From contig NZ_DASYHS010000055.1 in assembly GCF_035998295.1 (NCBI RefSeq), positions 1 to 25,206 of the forward strand: a stretch of DNA of 25,206 bases. The letters are read 5' to 3'. The DNA is from DASYHS01 sp035998295 (GTDB lineage Bacteria > Pseudomonadota > Alphaproteobacteria > Azospirillales > Azospirillaceae). The notes beneath the pieces are model-generated. The model saw nothing but the letters and a program-made list of their open reading frames with translations, did not search any database and had not been told where the DNA came from. The position numbers and the translations under genes were made by a program. This document shows positions 6,904 to 14,191 of this stretch, in pieces. Every line of letters starts with the position of its first letter. Position 1 is the stretch's first letter.

Positions 6904-7530
6904 ATGGCCAGCACCGCCCGGCAGGACCCGTTCCGCATCGTCGCCGCCCCTGCGGACGGCCTGTGCCTCGACTTCGCCAATACCCGCTACTGGCGCGGCA
7001 GCGCGCAGCCGACGGAGACCCTGTCCGGGTTCGGCGACCTGCTGGCCTGGTGCGAGGGCGCCGGGGTGCTGGACCCGGGCGGCGGCGGCGCGCTGCGGGC
7101 CTGGGGCGACGCCCGCCGTCACGAGGCCGACCGCCTGGCCGGCAAGGCCGTGAAGGCCCGCGAGGCGATCTACCGCCTGTTCGGCGCCGTCACGGCGGGA
7201 GACCGCCCGGACGAACACGACTTGGAGCGGCTGAACCGTCTGCTGGCCGCCGCACCGGAGCGCGCCGTGCTGGCCGACGACGCGCGGGGCTGGCGGCTGC
7301 CGCCGGCGGAGCCTTCGGCGGCGAGCCTGCTGGCGCCGGTGCTGTGGTCGGCCGGGGACCTGCTGGCCGGGCCGCGGATGGGGCGGGTGCGGCGGTGCGC
7401 GAACGACGGCTGCCTATGGCTGTTCCTCGACGACAGCAAGGGCGGGACGCGGCGCTGGTGCGCGATGAGCGCCTGCGGCAACCGCGCGAAGGCCCGGCGC
7501 CACTACCTGCGCAAGACCGCCGGGGACTGA
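6904..7530 (+). CDS. ABATE/CGNR zinc-finger domain protein (putative regulator)
   Basis: A 208-residue protein. The N-terminal part (residues about 10-150) fits the ABATE domain and includes LCLDFANTRYWRG, which is typical of the family. The C-terminal zinc finger reads RRCANDGCLWLFLDDS and then RRWCAMSACGNRAKARRHY, giving two cysteine pairs and the diagnostic CGNR motif. These proteins are presumed DNA-binding regulators, mostly of unknown ligand and targets. The ATG at 6904 has no convincing Shine-Dalgarno sequence. If the suggested promoter at 6870-6898 is real, the transcript would be almost leaderless. It is divergent from the araC-like gene and convergent with the lipoprotein gene (44-base gap). 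Confidence 0.9.
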   Translation: MASTARQDPFRIVAAPADGLCLDFANTRYWRGSAQPTETLSGFGDLLAWCEGAGVLDPGGGGALRAWGDARRHEADRLAGKAVKAREAIYRLFGAVTAGDRPDEHDLERLNRLLAAAPERAVLADDARGWRLPPAEPSAASLLAPVLWSAGDLLAGPRMGRVRRCANDGCLWLFLDDSKGGTRRWCAMSACGNRAKARRHYLRKTAGD

Positions 7531-7574
7531 GCGATGTCTCGATCCGGGCGGACGGCTTCCACTGGCGGGCCGGC

Positions 7575-7886
7575 CTAGCCGCAGTGGACGCGGGTCACCC
7601 GGCCGGCCTCGTCGGTGTCGAGGTTGAGGCGGCCGGCCTGGAACTCGAGCGTGACCTGGGTGCCCGGCGCCAGGCGCCGCACGGTGTCGGCGCCCGCCGC
7701 CGCCCGCGCCGTCTCGGCCAGCCCGGGCGTGTAGGCTTGTCCGACCACCGCCTGCGCGGCATCGGCGTCGCAGCTATTCGTGGCGGCGGGAGCCGGGCCG
7801 GGAGCCGGGCCGGGGTCCGGCTGCGCGGCGCATCCCAGGAGCAGCAGGGCGAGGGCCGCGGAGCGCAAAGGCAGGCGTGGCTTCAT
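7575..7886 (-). CDS. I78-family peptidase inhibitor lipoprotein
   Basis: A 103-residue exported protein. The signal peptide ends in a lipobox (LLLGC, Cys19), so it is probably anchored to a membrane facing the periplasm. A short Pro/Ala/Gly linker (GPAPGPAP) follows. The C-terminal domain carries the I78 pattern: Cys39, AAQAVVGQ, DTVRRLAPG, RLNLDTDEAGRVTRVHCG, with the RLN...D..G..CG ending typical of the family and a likely Cys39-Cys102 disulfide. I78 proteins are small inhibitors of serine peptidases. The ATG at 7886 has GGAGG 8 bases upstream, which decides the start over the upstream in-frame codon at 7919. It lies 69 bases downstream of the EamA exporter gene and may be co-transcribed. 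Confidence 0.85.
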   Translation of the reverse strand: MKPRLPLRSAALALLLLGCAAQPDPGPAPGPAPAATNSCDADAAQAVVGQAYTPGLAETARAAAGADTVRRLAPGTQVTLEFQAGRLNLDTDEAGRVTRVHCG

Positions 7887-7955
7887 GGCGGAGACCTCCG
7901 GTCGCGATCGATGGCGCATCGATAAGGCGGCGCGCCGCCTCCCGCAAGGCCCCGG

Positions 7956-8819
7956 TCAGGAGGCGAAGCGCCGGGCGCACGCGACGCAGCACACCACCGC
8001 CGCGGTGACCGCGATCATGGACCAGCCGACCGGCTCGCCCAGCAGGGACGCGGCGAGCGCCAGGCCGAAGAAGGGCTGCAGGAGCTGGAGCTGCCCCACG
8101 GCGGCGATGCCGCCGCGCGCGAGGCCGCGGTACCAGAAGACGAAGCCGATCAGCATGCTGAACAGGGAGACGTAGGCGAGCCCGGCCCAGGCCGGCCGGC
8201 CCACCCCGGCCCATGAGGGCGGCATCGCGGCGACCGCCAGCGGCAGCATCACCGGCAGCGACAGCACCAGCGCCCAGGAGATCACCTGCCAGCCGCCGAG
8301 CGTGCGCGACAGCCGCGCCCCTTCGGCATAGCCGAGGCCGCAGACCACGATGGCGGCCAGCATCAGGAGGTCGCCGGTGAGGGAGGCGGCCGTGCCCCCG
8401 TCGAGCGCGAAGCCGGCGACCAGCACGCTGCCGGTGACCGACAGCAGCCAGAAGGCCGGGCGCGGCCGCTCCCCGCCGCGCAGCACGCCGAACGCCGCGG
8501 TGGACAGCGGCAGGAGCCCGATGAAGACGATCGAGCGGGCGGAGGTGACGTGCTGCAGCGCCAGCGCGGTCAGCAGGGGAAAGCCGACGACGACGCCGAG
8601 CGACACCACCGCGAGCGAGACGAGGTCGCCGCGCCCGGGAACCCGCGGGCGGAACGCCAGCAGCAGTCCGCCGGCCGCCACGCCGGCGATGGCCGCGCGC
8701 GCCAGGGTGAGGAACACCGGGTCGAAATCGGCGACCGCGACGCGCGTCGCCGGCAGCGACCCGCTGAAGATCAGGACCCCGAGGAAACCGTTGATCCAGC
8801 CGCCCGCCCTGCCGTCCAT
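7956..8819 (-). CDS. EamA/DMT-family transporter
   Basis: About 287 residues with roughly ten hydrophobic segments in two homologous halves, the EamA (drug/metabolite transporter) arrangement. It begins with a short basic-neutral stretch and the first helix INGFLGVLIFSGSLPATR. The second half holds YVSLFSMLIGFVFWYRGL and QLQLLQPFFGLALAASLLGE, the usual conserved C-terminal helices with the LGE turn. Such proteins export small metabolites, often amino acids; the substrate is unknown. The ATG at 8819 has GGGAGG about 8 bases upstream; the open frame extends further but would run into the mocR promoter. It is divergent from a MocR regulator, a common pairing in which the regulator controls the transporter. 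Confidence 0.92.
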   Translation of the reverse strand: MDGRAGGWINGFLGVLIFSGSLPATRVAVADFDPVFLTLARAAIAGVAAGGLLLAFRPRVPGRGDLVSLAVVSLGVVVGFPLLTALALQHVTSARSIVFIGLLPLSTAAFGVLRGGERPRPAFWLLSVTGSVLVAGFALDGGTAASLTGDLLMLAAIVVCGLGYAEGARLSRTLGGWQVISWALVLSLPVMLPLAVAAMPPSWAGVGRPAWAGLAYVSLFSMLIGFVFWYRGLARGGIAAVGQLQLLQPFFGLALAASLLGEPVGWSMIAVTAAVVCCVACARRFAS

Positions 8820-8881
8820 CGCATGCCCTCCCTTTCCGCCGGTATCGCCCGGGACGGGTGGTTTTTCCAGGGACGGTGCAT

Positions 8882-8901
8882 TACAGTTCGCGCGAACTGT
8901 A
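8882..8901. promoter_or_regulatory. Perfect 20-bp palindrome, candidate MocR operator
   Basis: TACAGTTCGCGCGAACTGTA is a perfect palindrome lying 62 bases upstream of the eamA start and 21 bases upstream of the mocR start. Its place in the divergent control region makes it the likely binding site of the MocR-family regulator for both genes. Confidence 0.65.
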
Positions 8902-8922
8902 TTGGTCCGGGAGGCGGTACGG

Positions 8923-10335
8923 ATGGATGGCGGGATCGGGCCTGGGGTGGACGACGGCACGCTGGTCGGGCGCGTGATGCGGACGGTCCGCCACAAGATC
9001 GCCGGGCGCGCGCTGGCGCCGGGCGCGAAGCTCCCCTCGATCCGGCGCTGCGCGGAGACGATGGCGGTGTCCAAGTCGACGGTGGTCGAGGCGTATGACC
9101 GGCTGGTCGCGGAGGGGGTGATCCAGTCGCGGCGCGGCTCCGGCTTCTACGTCGCCGGGCGGCCGGCGCCGCTGTCGCTGGCGGAGATCGGCCCGCGCCT
9201 CGACCGCGCCGTCGACCCGCTCTGGGTATCGCGCCAGTCGCTGGAGGCCGGCGGCGACATCCTGAAGCCCGGCTGCGGCTGGCTGCCGGCGTCCTGGATG
9301 CCGGAGGCGGCGATCCGCCGGGCGCTGCGCTCCCTGGCGCGCGCCGAGGACGCGGTCGTGACCGACTACACGACGCCCCTCGGCCTGGCGCCGCTGCGCC
9401 GGCTGCTCGCCCGGCGCATGGGCGAGCGCGGCATCGCGGCGTCGCCCGACCAGGTCCTGCTGACCGAATCGGGCACGCAGGCGATCGACCTCCTGTGCCG
9501 CTTCCTGGTCGAGCCCGGGGACACGGTGCTGGTCGACGATCCCTGCTACTTCAACTTCCACGCCCTGCTGCGCGCGCACCGGGCAAAGGTCGTCGGCGTG
9601 CCCTACACGCCCGCCGGCCCGGACGTCGAGGCGTTCGGCCGCGCGCTGGCCGAGCACCGCCCGCGCCTCTACGTCACCAACTCCGCGTTCCACAACCCGA
9701 CCGGGGCGGCCCTGTCGCCGGTGGTGGCGCACCGGCTGCTCAAGCTCGCGGAGCAGCACGACCTGACGATCGCCGAGGACGACATCTTCGCCGATTTCGA
9801 GCACGAGCCCTCGCCGCTGCTGGCCGCCTATGACGGGCTGGAGCGGGTCGTCCATATCGGCAGCTTCTCCAAGACGCTGTCGGCCTCGGTGCGCTGCGGC
9901 TACGTCGCGGCGCGGCGCGACTGGATCGAGGGGCTGGCCGACCTGAAGATCGCGACGTCGTTCGGCGGCGGGCGCCTGTCGGCCGAGCTGGTCCACGCCG
10001 TGCTGAAGGACGGTTCCTACCGCAAGCACGTGGAGCGGCTGCGCGAACGCCTGTCCCGCGCCATGGGCCAGACGAGCGCCCGGCTGAAGGCGATCGGGAT
10101 CGAGCCCTGGATCGAGCCGCGGGCCGGCATGTTCCTGTGGTGCCGGCTGCCCGACGGCCTGGACGCCGCCGACGTCGCCCGCAAGGCGCTGGCGGAGGGG
10201 ATCGTGCTCGCGCCCGGCAACGTGTTCAGCCTGTCGCAGTCGGCCGGAAGCTTCATGCGCTTCAACGTCGCGCAGTCGGCGGACCCGCGGATCTTCCGGC
10301 TGCTGGAGGGGGAGATCCGCGACCGCGGGTATTGA
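8923..10335 (+). CDS. MocR-family (GntR-type HTH plus aminotransferase-like) transcriptional regulator
   Basis: A 470-residue fusion. Residues about 12-80 form a GntR winged helix (LAPGAKLPSIRRCAETMAVS, then KSTVVEAYDRLVAEGVIQSR and the RRGSGFYV wing). Residues about 105-470 are a fold-type I aminotransferase domain: NPTGAALSP, DDIFADFE, and SFSKTLSASVRCGYV with Lys317 as the expected PLP-binding lysine. MocR proteins use PLP or a PLP adduct as ligand rather than as a catalyst. The ATG at 8923 has GGGAGG 8 bases upstream. It is divergent from the eamA-type exporter, so it probably controls that gene and itself through the palindrome between them. Its TGA forms part of the TTGACA of the following hicA promoter. 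Confidence 0.94.
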   Translation: MDGGIGPGVDDGTLVGRVMRTVRHKIAGRALAPGAKLPSIRRCAETMAVSKSTVVEAYDRLVAEGVIQSRRGSGFYVAGRPAPLSLAEIGPRLDRAVDPLWVSRQSLEAGGDILKPGCGWLPASWMPEAAIRRALRSLARAEDAVVTDYTTPLGLAPLRRLLARRMGERGIAASPDQVLLTESGTQAIDLLCRFLVEPGDTVLVDDPCYFNFHALLRAHRAKVVGVPYTPAGPDVEAFGRALAEHRPRLYVTNSAFHNPTGAALSPVVAHRLLKLAEQHDLTIAEDDIFADFEHEPSPLLAAYDGLERVVHIGSFSKTLSASVRCGYVAARRDWIEGLADLKIATSFGGGRLSAELVHAVLKDGSYRKHVERLRERLSRAMGQTSARLKAIGIEPWIEPRAGMFLWCRLPDGLDAADVARKALAEGIVLAPGNVFSLSQSAGSFMRFNVAQSADPRIFRLLEGEIRDRGY

Positions 10336-10361
10336 CAGTATCAATACTGATACTGCATTCT
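10332..10361 (+). promoter_or_regulatory. hicAB promoter/operator
   Basis: TTGACA at 10332-10337 could be a -35 box, with CATTCT at 10356-10361 (18-base spacer) as a weak -10 box. An inverted repeat CAGTATC (10336-10342) and GATACTG (10349-10355) fills the spacer, and AGTAT/ATACT (10337-10341/10344-10348) is nested inside. This arrangement suits autorepression by the antitoxin. The -35 box contains the mocR stop codon. Confidence 0.55.
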
Positions 10362-10367
10362 CGGCGG

Positions 10368-10649
10368 ATGGCGAGGGTCGACGGTATTCTGCAACGCATG
10401 CGAAACAACCCCGGCGGCATCCCGTTTGAGGATGTCGTCAAGGTTTGCGAGCACTACTTCGGCGCATCCCGCCAGAACGGAACGAGCCACAGGATCTACA
10501 AGATGCCCTGGGCCGGAGACCCTCGCGTGAACATACAGCGGGGCAAGGACGGCAAGGCCAAAAGCTATCAAGTAAGGCAGGTCGTCCAGGCGATCGACAA
10601 GTTGGAAGCATCCCAGGCATCCATCAAGGGTGAAGACGATGCCGAATAA
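10368..10649 (+). CDS. hicA: HicA-family toxin
   Basis: A 93-residue small basic protein. The central segment NGTSHRIYKMPWAGDPRVNI carries the HicA catalytic histidine (His41) in the G-T/S-S-H context followed by a strand, and VRQVVQAIDKLE forms the last helix. HicA toxins have a double-stranded-RNA-binding-like fold and cut mRNA in the absence of the antitoxin. The ATG at 10368 follows the operator-like repeat; its ribosome binding site is weak. The gene overlaps the next one (start 10639, stop ends 10649), the usual toxin-antitoxin coupling. Base composition is somewhat less GC-rich than that of the neighbours, consistent with a mobile module. Confidence 0.85.
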   Translation: MARVDGILQRMRNNPGGIPFEDVVKVCEHYFGASRQNGTSHRIYKMPWAGDPRVNIQRGKDGKAKSYQVRQVVQAIDKLEASQASIKGEDDAE

Positions 10650-10968
10650 CCATTACGCCTACCGGATCAGCTGGTCGCCGGAAGATGGCGAGTACGTCGC
10701 GACCTGCATCGAGTTTCCCAGCCTGTCCTGGCTGGACGAGGACGAGGTCGAGGCGTTGCGCGGCATCAGGAAGCTGGTCGCGGAGGTCGTCGAGGACATG
10801 CGCGCGAACGGCGAGGCGATTCCGGAGCCAATTGCCGATCGCGCGTACTCGGGACGCTTCGTCGTCCGGACCACGCCCGACATGCATCGCCGCCTGACGC
10901 TCGAGGCCGCGGAGGCGAAGGTGAGCCTGAACCGCTATGTGAACTCCAAGCTCACGGTCGGCCCCTGA
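10639..10968 (+). CDS. hicB: HicB-family antitoxin
   Basis: A 109-residue protein with an N-terminal HicB-type degenerate RNase H fold (AYRISWSPEDGEYVATCIEF, then PSLSWLDEDEVEALRGIRKL). The C-terminal segment TPDMHRRLTLEAAEAKVSLN plus RYVNSKL looks like a ribbon-helix-helix DNA-binding domain. It is expected to neutralise the adjacent HicA and to repress the operon through the inverted repeat before hicA. The ATG at 10639 overlaps the hicA stop region; an in-frame GTG lies 9 bases upstream. It is convergent with the universal stress protein gene, 38 bases apart. Confidence 0.87.
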   Translation: MPNNHYAYRISWSPEDGEYVATCIEFPSLSWLDEDEVEALRGIRKLVAEVVEDMRANGEAIPEPIADRAYSGRFVVRTTPDMHRRLTLEAAEAKVSLNRYVNSKLTVGP

Positions 10969-11006
10969 AACCGTTGGGGTACTGACGAAGCCGCAGTTCT
11001 CCGCCC

Positions 11007-11465
11007 TCACACCGCCGCCGCACCGCCCCCCTCGTCCCGGTTGCGCACCACCAGCACCGAGCGCGTCGCGTGGCGGACGATGCGCGCCGCGTTGGGGCCG
11101 AGCAGGAAGGTGCCGAGGTCGGGGCCGGAGGCCGCGACCACGATCAGGTCGCAGGCGATCTCCTCCGAGACGCGCAGCACCTCCTTGTAGACGCTGCCAT
11201 GGGCGACGACGTGCTGCACCGGGATACCAGGCGCGACCTGCGCCCGCACGAAGGCGTGCAGGCGCTGCCGGGCAGCCTCCATCGCCTTGCGCTCGAAATC
11301 GGCCGGGAAGAACGAGCCGACGAACCCCGTGCCCATCGCCGGCACGACCGTCATCACGTGGAGCACCGAGCCGAAGGCGCGGGCGTATTCCACGCAGGCC
11401 GGCAGCGCCTCGCGCCACGACGCCTCGTCGTCCAGGTCCACAGCCAGCAGGATGTCGCGGTACAT
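11007..11465 (-). CDS. Universal stress protein (UspA family)
   Basis: A 152-residue single Usp domain. It starts MYRDILLAVDLDDEASWREA, the standard first strand, and ends with LGPNAARIVRHATRSVLVVR, where the ATP-binding family normally has LLGS(V/T)A. The Gly-X2-Gly-X9-Gly pattern is recognisable, but the Ser after the last Gly is Pro, so nucleotide binding is likely but not certain. The ATG at 11465 has GGGGAGGGGAG upstream. It follows the TRAP permease gene by 17 bases and belongs to that operon. UspA-like proteins encoded with TRAP transporters (for example TeaD) are known to modulate transport. Confidence 0.92.
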   Translation of the reverse strand: MYRDILLAVDLDDEASWREALPACVEYARAFGSVLHVMTVVPAMGTGFVGSFFPADFERKAMEAARQRLHAFVRAQVAPGIPVQHVVAHGSVYKEVLRVSEEIACDLIVVAASGPDLGTFLLGPNAARIVRHATRSVLVVRNRDEGGGAAAV

Positions 11466-11482
11466 GGCTCCCCTCCCCCGCT

Positions 11483-14089
11483 TCACCTCCGGACCGGTTC
11501 GGCGCCGCCGGACCTGGCGGCGCGGCGGCGCTGCGAGACCACGACGAGCGCGAGCACGAGCAGCGCCGGGATGAACATCCACTGCTTCTCCGGCTGCTCC
11601 GCCGGCATCTCGACCGTCAGGATCTCGTAGTCGAAGTCGATGCCGGCCTGCTCGGCCGGGCTGCCGAACTGCACGAGGTCGACGAAGACCCGGCCCTCCT
11701 CCTCGCGCAGCTCCAGGCCGGTGGCGGCCAGCCGCTCGGGGCCGGGCGCCGCCTCGCCGAGCGGCAGGCGCACCGTGCGCGTCTCGTCCTGGCCGGACAG
11801 GTTGATGCCCTCGATCACGAGGCGCAGCACGCCGCCCGGCGGCGCCTCGTCCACGAGCTCCTCGAGCTGGGTCGGGGCGACCGCCTCGTAGGGCGGATAG
11901 ATCCAGTCCATCCAGAAGCCCGGCCGGAACAGGGTGAAGGAGACCAGCAGCAGCAGCGCCGCCTCCCAAAGCCGGTTGCGGGTCAGGAACCAGCCCTGCG
12001 TCGCCGCCGCGAACAGCAGCATCGCCAGCGTCGCCGCCCCCACCGTGATGACGAAGTGCGGGATGCTGGTGATGCCGATCATCAGCAGTTCGGTGTTGAA
12101 GATGAACAGGAACGGCAGGACCGCCGTGCGCAGGCTGTAGTAGAACGCGGTCAGGCCCGTGCGCAGCGGGTCGCCGCCCGAGATCGCGGCGGCCGCGAAG
12201 GAGGCGAGCCCGACCGGCGGCGTCACGTCGGCCATGATGCCGAAATAGAACACGAACAGGTGCGCCGCGATGAGCGGCACCAGCAGCCCGCTCTGGGCGC
12301 CGAGAGTGACGATCACCGGCGCCATCAGCGTCGCGACCACGATGTAGTTGGCGGTCGTCGGCAGGCCCATGCCGAGCACGAGGCTGATCAGCGCCGTGAA
12401 CAGCAGCATCAGCATCAGGTTGCCGCCGGAGATCACCTCGACCAGCTCGGTCATCACCAGGCCGATGCCGGTCAGCGACACGGTGCCGACGATGATGCCG
12501 GCCGCCGCCGTCGCGATGCCGATGCCGATCATGTTGCGCGCACCCGCCGCCAGGCCCTGGAGCAGGTCGTCGAAGCCCCGGCGCGCCGCGGCGCCGTAGC
12601 CGGCGCCGCCCCGGCCGCGGAACAGGGCGAACAGCGGGCGCTGGGTCAGCAGGATGAAGATCATGAACAGCGTCGCCCAGAAGGCCGACAGGCCCGGCGA
12701 CAGCCGCTCGACGATCAGCGCCCAGACCAGGACCACGACCGGCAGGATGAAGTGCAGGCCCGACTTCACGGTCGGCGCCGTCTCGGGCAGGGACAGGACC
12801 GGGGCGTCCGGGTCGTCGATCTCCAGCTCGGGATAGCGCGCGGCATAGGCGATCAGCGCGACGTAGACGACCAGGAGCAGGGCCGTGATGACCCAGCCCG
12901 ACGCGTCGCCGGCCAGGGTCTTGATCCAGCCGATCCCGTAATAGACCAGCCCGGCCAGGATCACGATGCTGGCCGCGGTGATGCCGAAGACGAGCAGGCT
13001 GCCGAGCAGGGTGCGCTGCCGGGCCTTCGGCAGGCCCTGCATGCCCGCCTTCACCGCCTCCAGATGGGTGATGTAGAGCAGGGCTATGTAGGAGATGATC
13101 GCCGGCAGGAAGGCGTGACGGATTACCTCGACATAGGGGATGCCGACATACTCGACCATCAGGAAAGCCGCCGCCCCCATCACCGGCGGCATGATCTGGC
13201 CGTTGACCGAGGCCGCGACCTCGACCGCGCCGGCCGCTTCGGGCTTGAAGCCGACCCTCTTCATCAGCGGGATCGTGAAGGTGCCGGTCGTCACCACGTT
13301 CGCGATCGACGAGCCCGAGATCAGGCCGGTCAGGCCCGAGGACAGCACCGCCGCCTTGGCCGGGCCGCCGCGCAGGTGGCCGAGCAGCGAGAAGGCGACC
13401 TTGATGAAGTAGTTGCCGGCCCCGGCCTTGTCGAGCAGGGAGCCGAACAGCACGAACAGGAACACGAAGCTGGTCGACACGCCGAGCGCGATGCCGAACA
13501 CCCCCGCCGTGGTGAGCCATTGATGCGTCGCGACGCGGCGCAGCGACGCCCCGCCATGCGCGATCACGTCCGGCATCCACGGCCCGGCGAAGGTGTAGAA
13601 CAGGAACACCATCGCCACGATCATCAGCGGCGGGCCGAGCGCGCGGCGGGTCGCCTCCAGCAGCAGCAGCATGCCGACCACCGCCACCGCGACGTCGTAG
13701 GTCGTCGGCTGGCCCGGCCGGCCGGCCAGCGCCTCGTAGAAGATGTAGAGATAGGCGGCGCAGAACGCCCCCACCAGCGCCAGCACCCAGTCCAGCACCG
13801 GCACGCGGTCGCGCGGGCTCCCGCTCAGGGCCGGATAGGCCATGAAGGTCAGGAACACCGCGAAGGCGAGATGGATCGAGCGCGCCTCGGTCGCGTTCAG
13901 GACGAACACGCCGGATATAAAGGGCAGCGGCGAGGCGTACCAGAGCTGGAACAGCGACCACGCGACCGCGACCCAGAACAGCATGGCGCCGACCGCGCCG
14001 CGCGGATGACGGGCGCCGGTGTCGGCCTTCGCGACCAGGTCGTCGAGTTCGGGGGACGCGCCAGCGGCGCGCTTAACCTCGTCCGCCAT
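11483..14089 (-). CDS. TRAP transporter fused permease (4TM/12TM, TAXI type)
   Basis: An 868-residue inner-membrane protein in which the small (DctQ-like) and large (DctM-like) TRAP subunits are fused, as in TAXI-type TRAP systems. The N-terminal helices (from about residue 34) are the small-subunit equivalent. The large-subunit core includes GLISGSSIANVVTTGTFTIP, VNGQIMPPVMGAAAFLMVEY and LGMGLPTTANYIVVATLMAP, signature segments of this family. The last 140 residues form a DUF3394-like tail with a PDZ-like segment (FGSPAEQAGIDFDYEIL) and a final membrane helix followed by an Arg-rich end. It moves the ligand delivered by the periplasmic TAXI protein, driven by an ion gradient. The gene sits between the binding-protein gene and the UspA-like gene. 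Confidence 0.95.
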   Translation of the reverse strand: MADEVKRAAGASPELDDLVAKADTGARHPRGAVGAMLFWVAVAWSLFQLWYASPLPFISGVFVLNATEARSIHLAFAVFLTFMAYPALSGSPRDRVPVLDWVLALVGAFCAAYLYIFYEALAGRPGQPTTYDVAVAVVGMLLLLEATRRALGPPLMIVAMVFLFYTFAGPWMPDVIAHGGASLRRVATHQWLTTAGVFGIALGVSTSFVFLFVLFGSLLDKAGAGNYFIKVAFSLLGHLRGGPAKAAVLSSGLTGLISGSSIANVVTTGTFTIPLMKRVGFKPEAAGAVEVAASVNGQIMPPVMGAAAFLMVEYVGIPYVEVIRHAFLPAIISYIALLYITHLEAVKAGMQGLPKARQRTLLGSLLVFGITAASIVILAGLVYYGIGWIKTLAGDASGWVITALLLVVYVALIAYAARYPELEIDDPDAPVLSLPETAPTVKSGLHFILPVVVLVWALIVERLSPGLSAFWATLFMIFILLTQRPLFALFRGRGGAGYGAAARRGFDDLLQGLAAGARNMIGIGIATAAAGIIVGTVSLTGIGLVMTELVEVISGGNLMLMLLFTALISLVLGMGLPTTANYIVVATLMAPVIVTLGAQSGLLVPLIAAHLFVFYFGIMADVTPPVGLASFAAAAISGGDPLRTGLTAFYYSLRTAVLPFLFIFNTELLMIGITSIPHFVITVGAATLAMLLFAAATQGWFLTRNRLWEAALLLLVSFTLFRPGFWMDWIYPPYEAVAPTQLEELVDEAPPGGVLRLVIEGINLSGQDETRTVRLPLGEAAPGPERLAATGLELREEEGRVFVDLVQFGSPAEQAGIDFDYEILTVEMPAEQPEKQWMFIPALLVLALVVVSQRRRAARSGGAEPVRR

Positions 14090-14151
14090 GATTTTGTTCT
14101 ATCCTTGTCCCAACCAGCAACGTGCGAGGCCGGCCGGGGTTCCGGCGGGAG

Positions 14152-14186
14152 GCGGATGCCCCTCTCCGCCGGAGAGGGGCATCCGC
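14152..14186. repeat. 16-bp inverted repeat between the TAXI protein and permease genes
   Basis: GCGGATGCCCCTCTCC (14152-14167) and its exact inverse (14171-14186) are separated by three bases. It lies between the stop of the binding-protein gene (14192) and the start of the permease (14089) on the same transcript. It may protect or terminate the upstream message so that more binding protein than permease is made. It also shares GCGGATGC and CCTCTCC segments with the repeats at 5313-5529. Confidence 0.7.
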
Positions 14187-14191
14187 GAAGG

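Noticed and set aside
8820..9074. N-terminal extension of the EamA transporter frame by 85 residues
   Set aside because: The extension covers the mocR start and the 20-bp palindrome, and a good ribosome binding site precedes the ATG at 8819.
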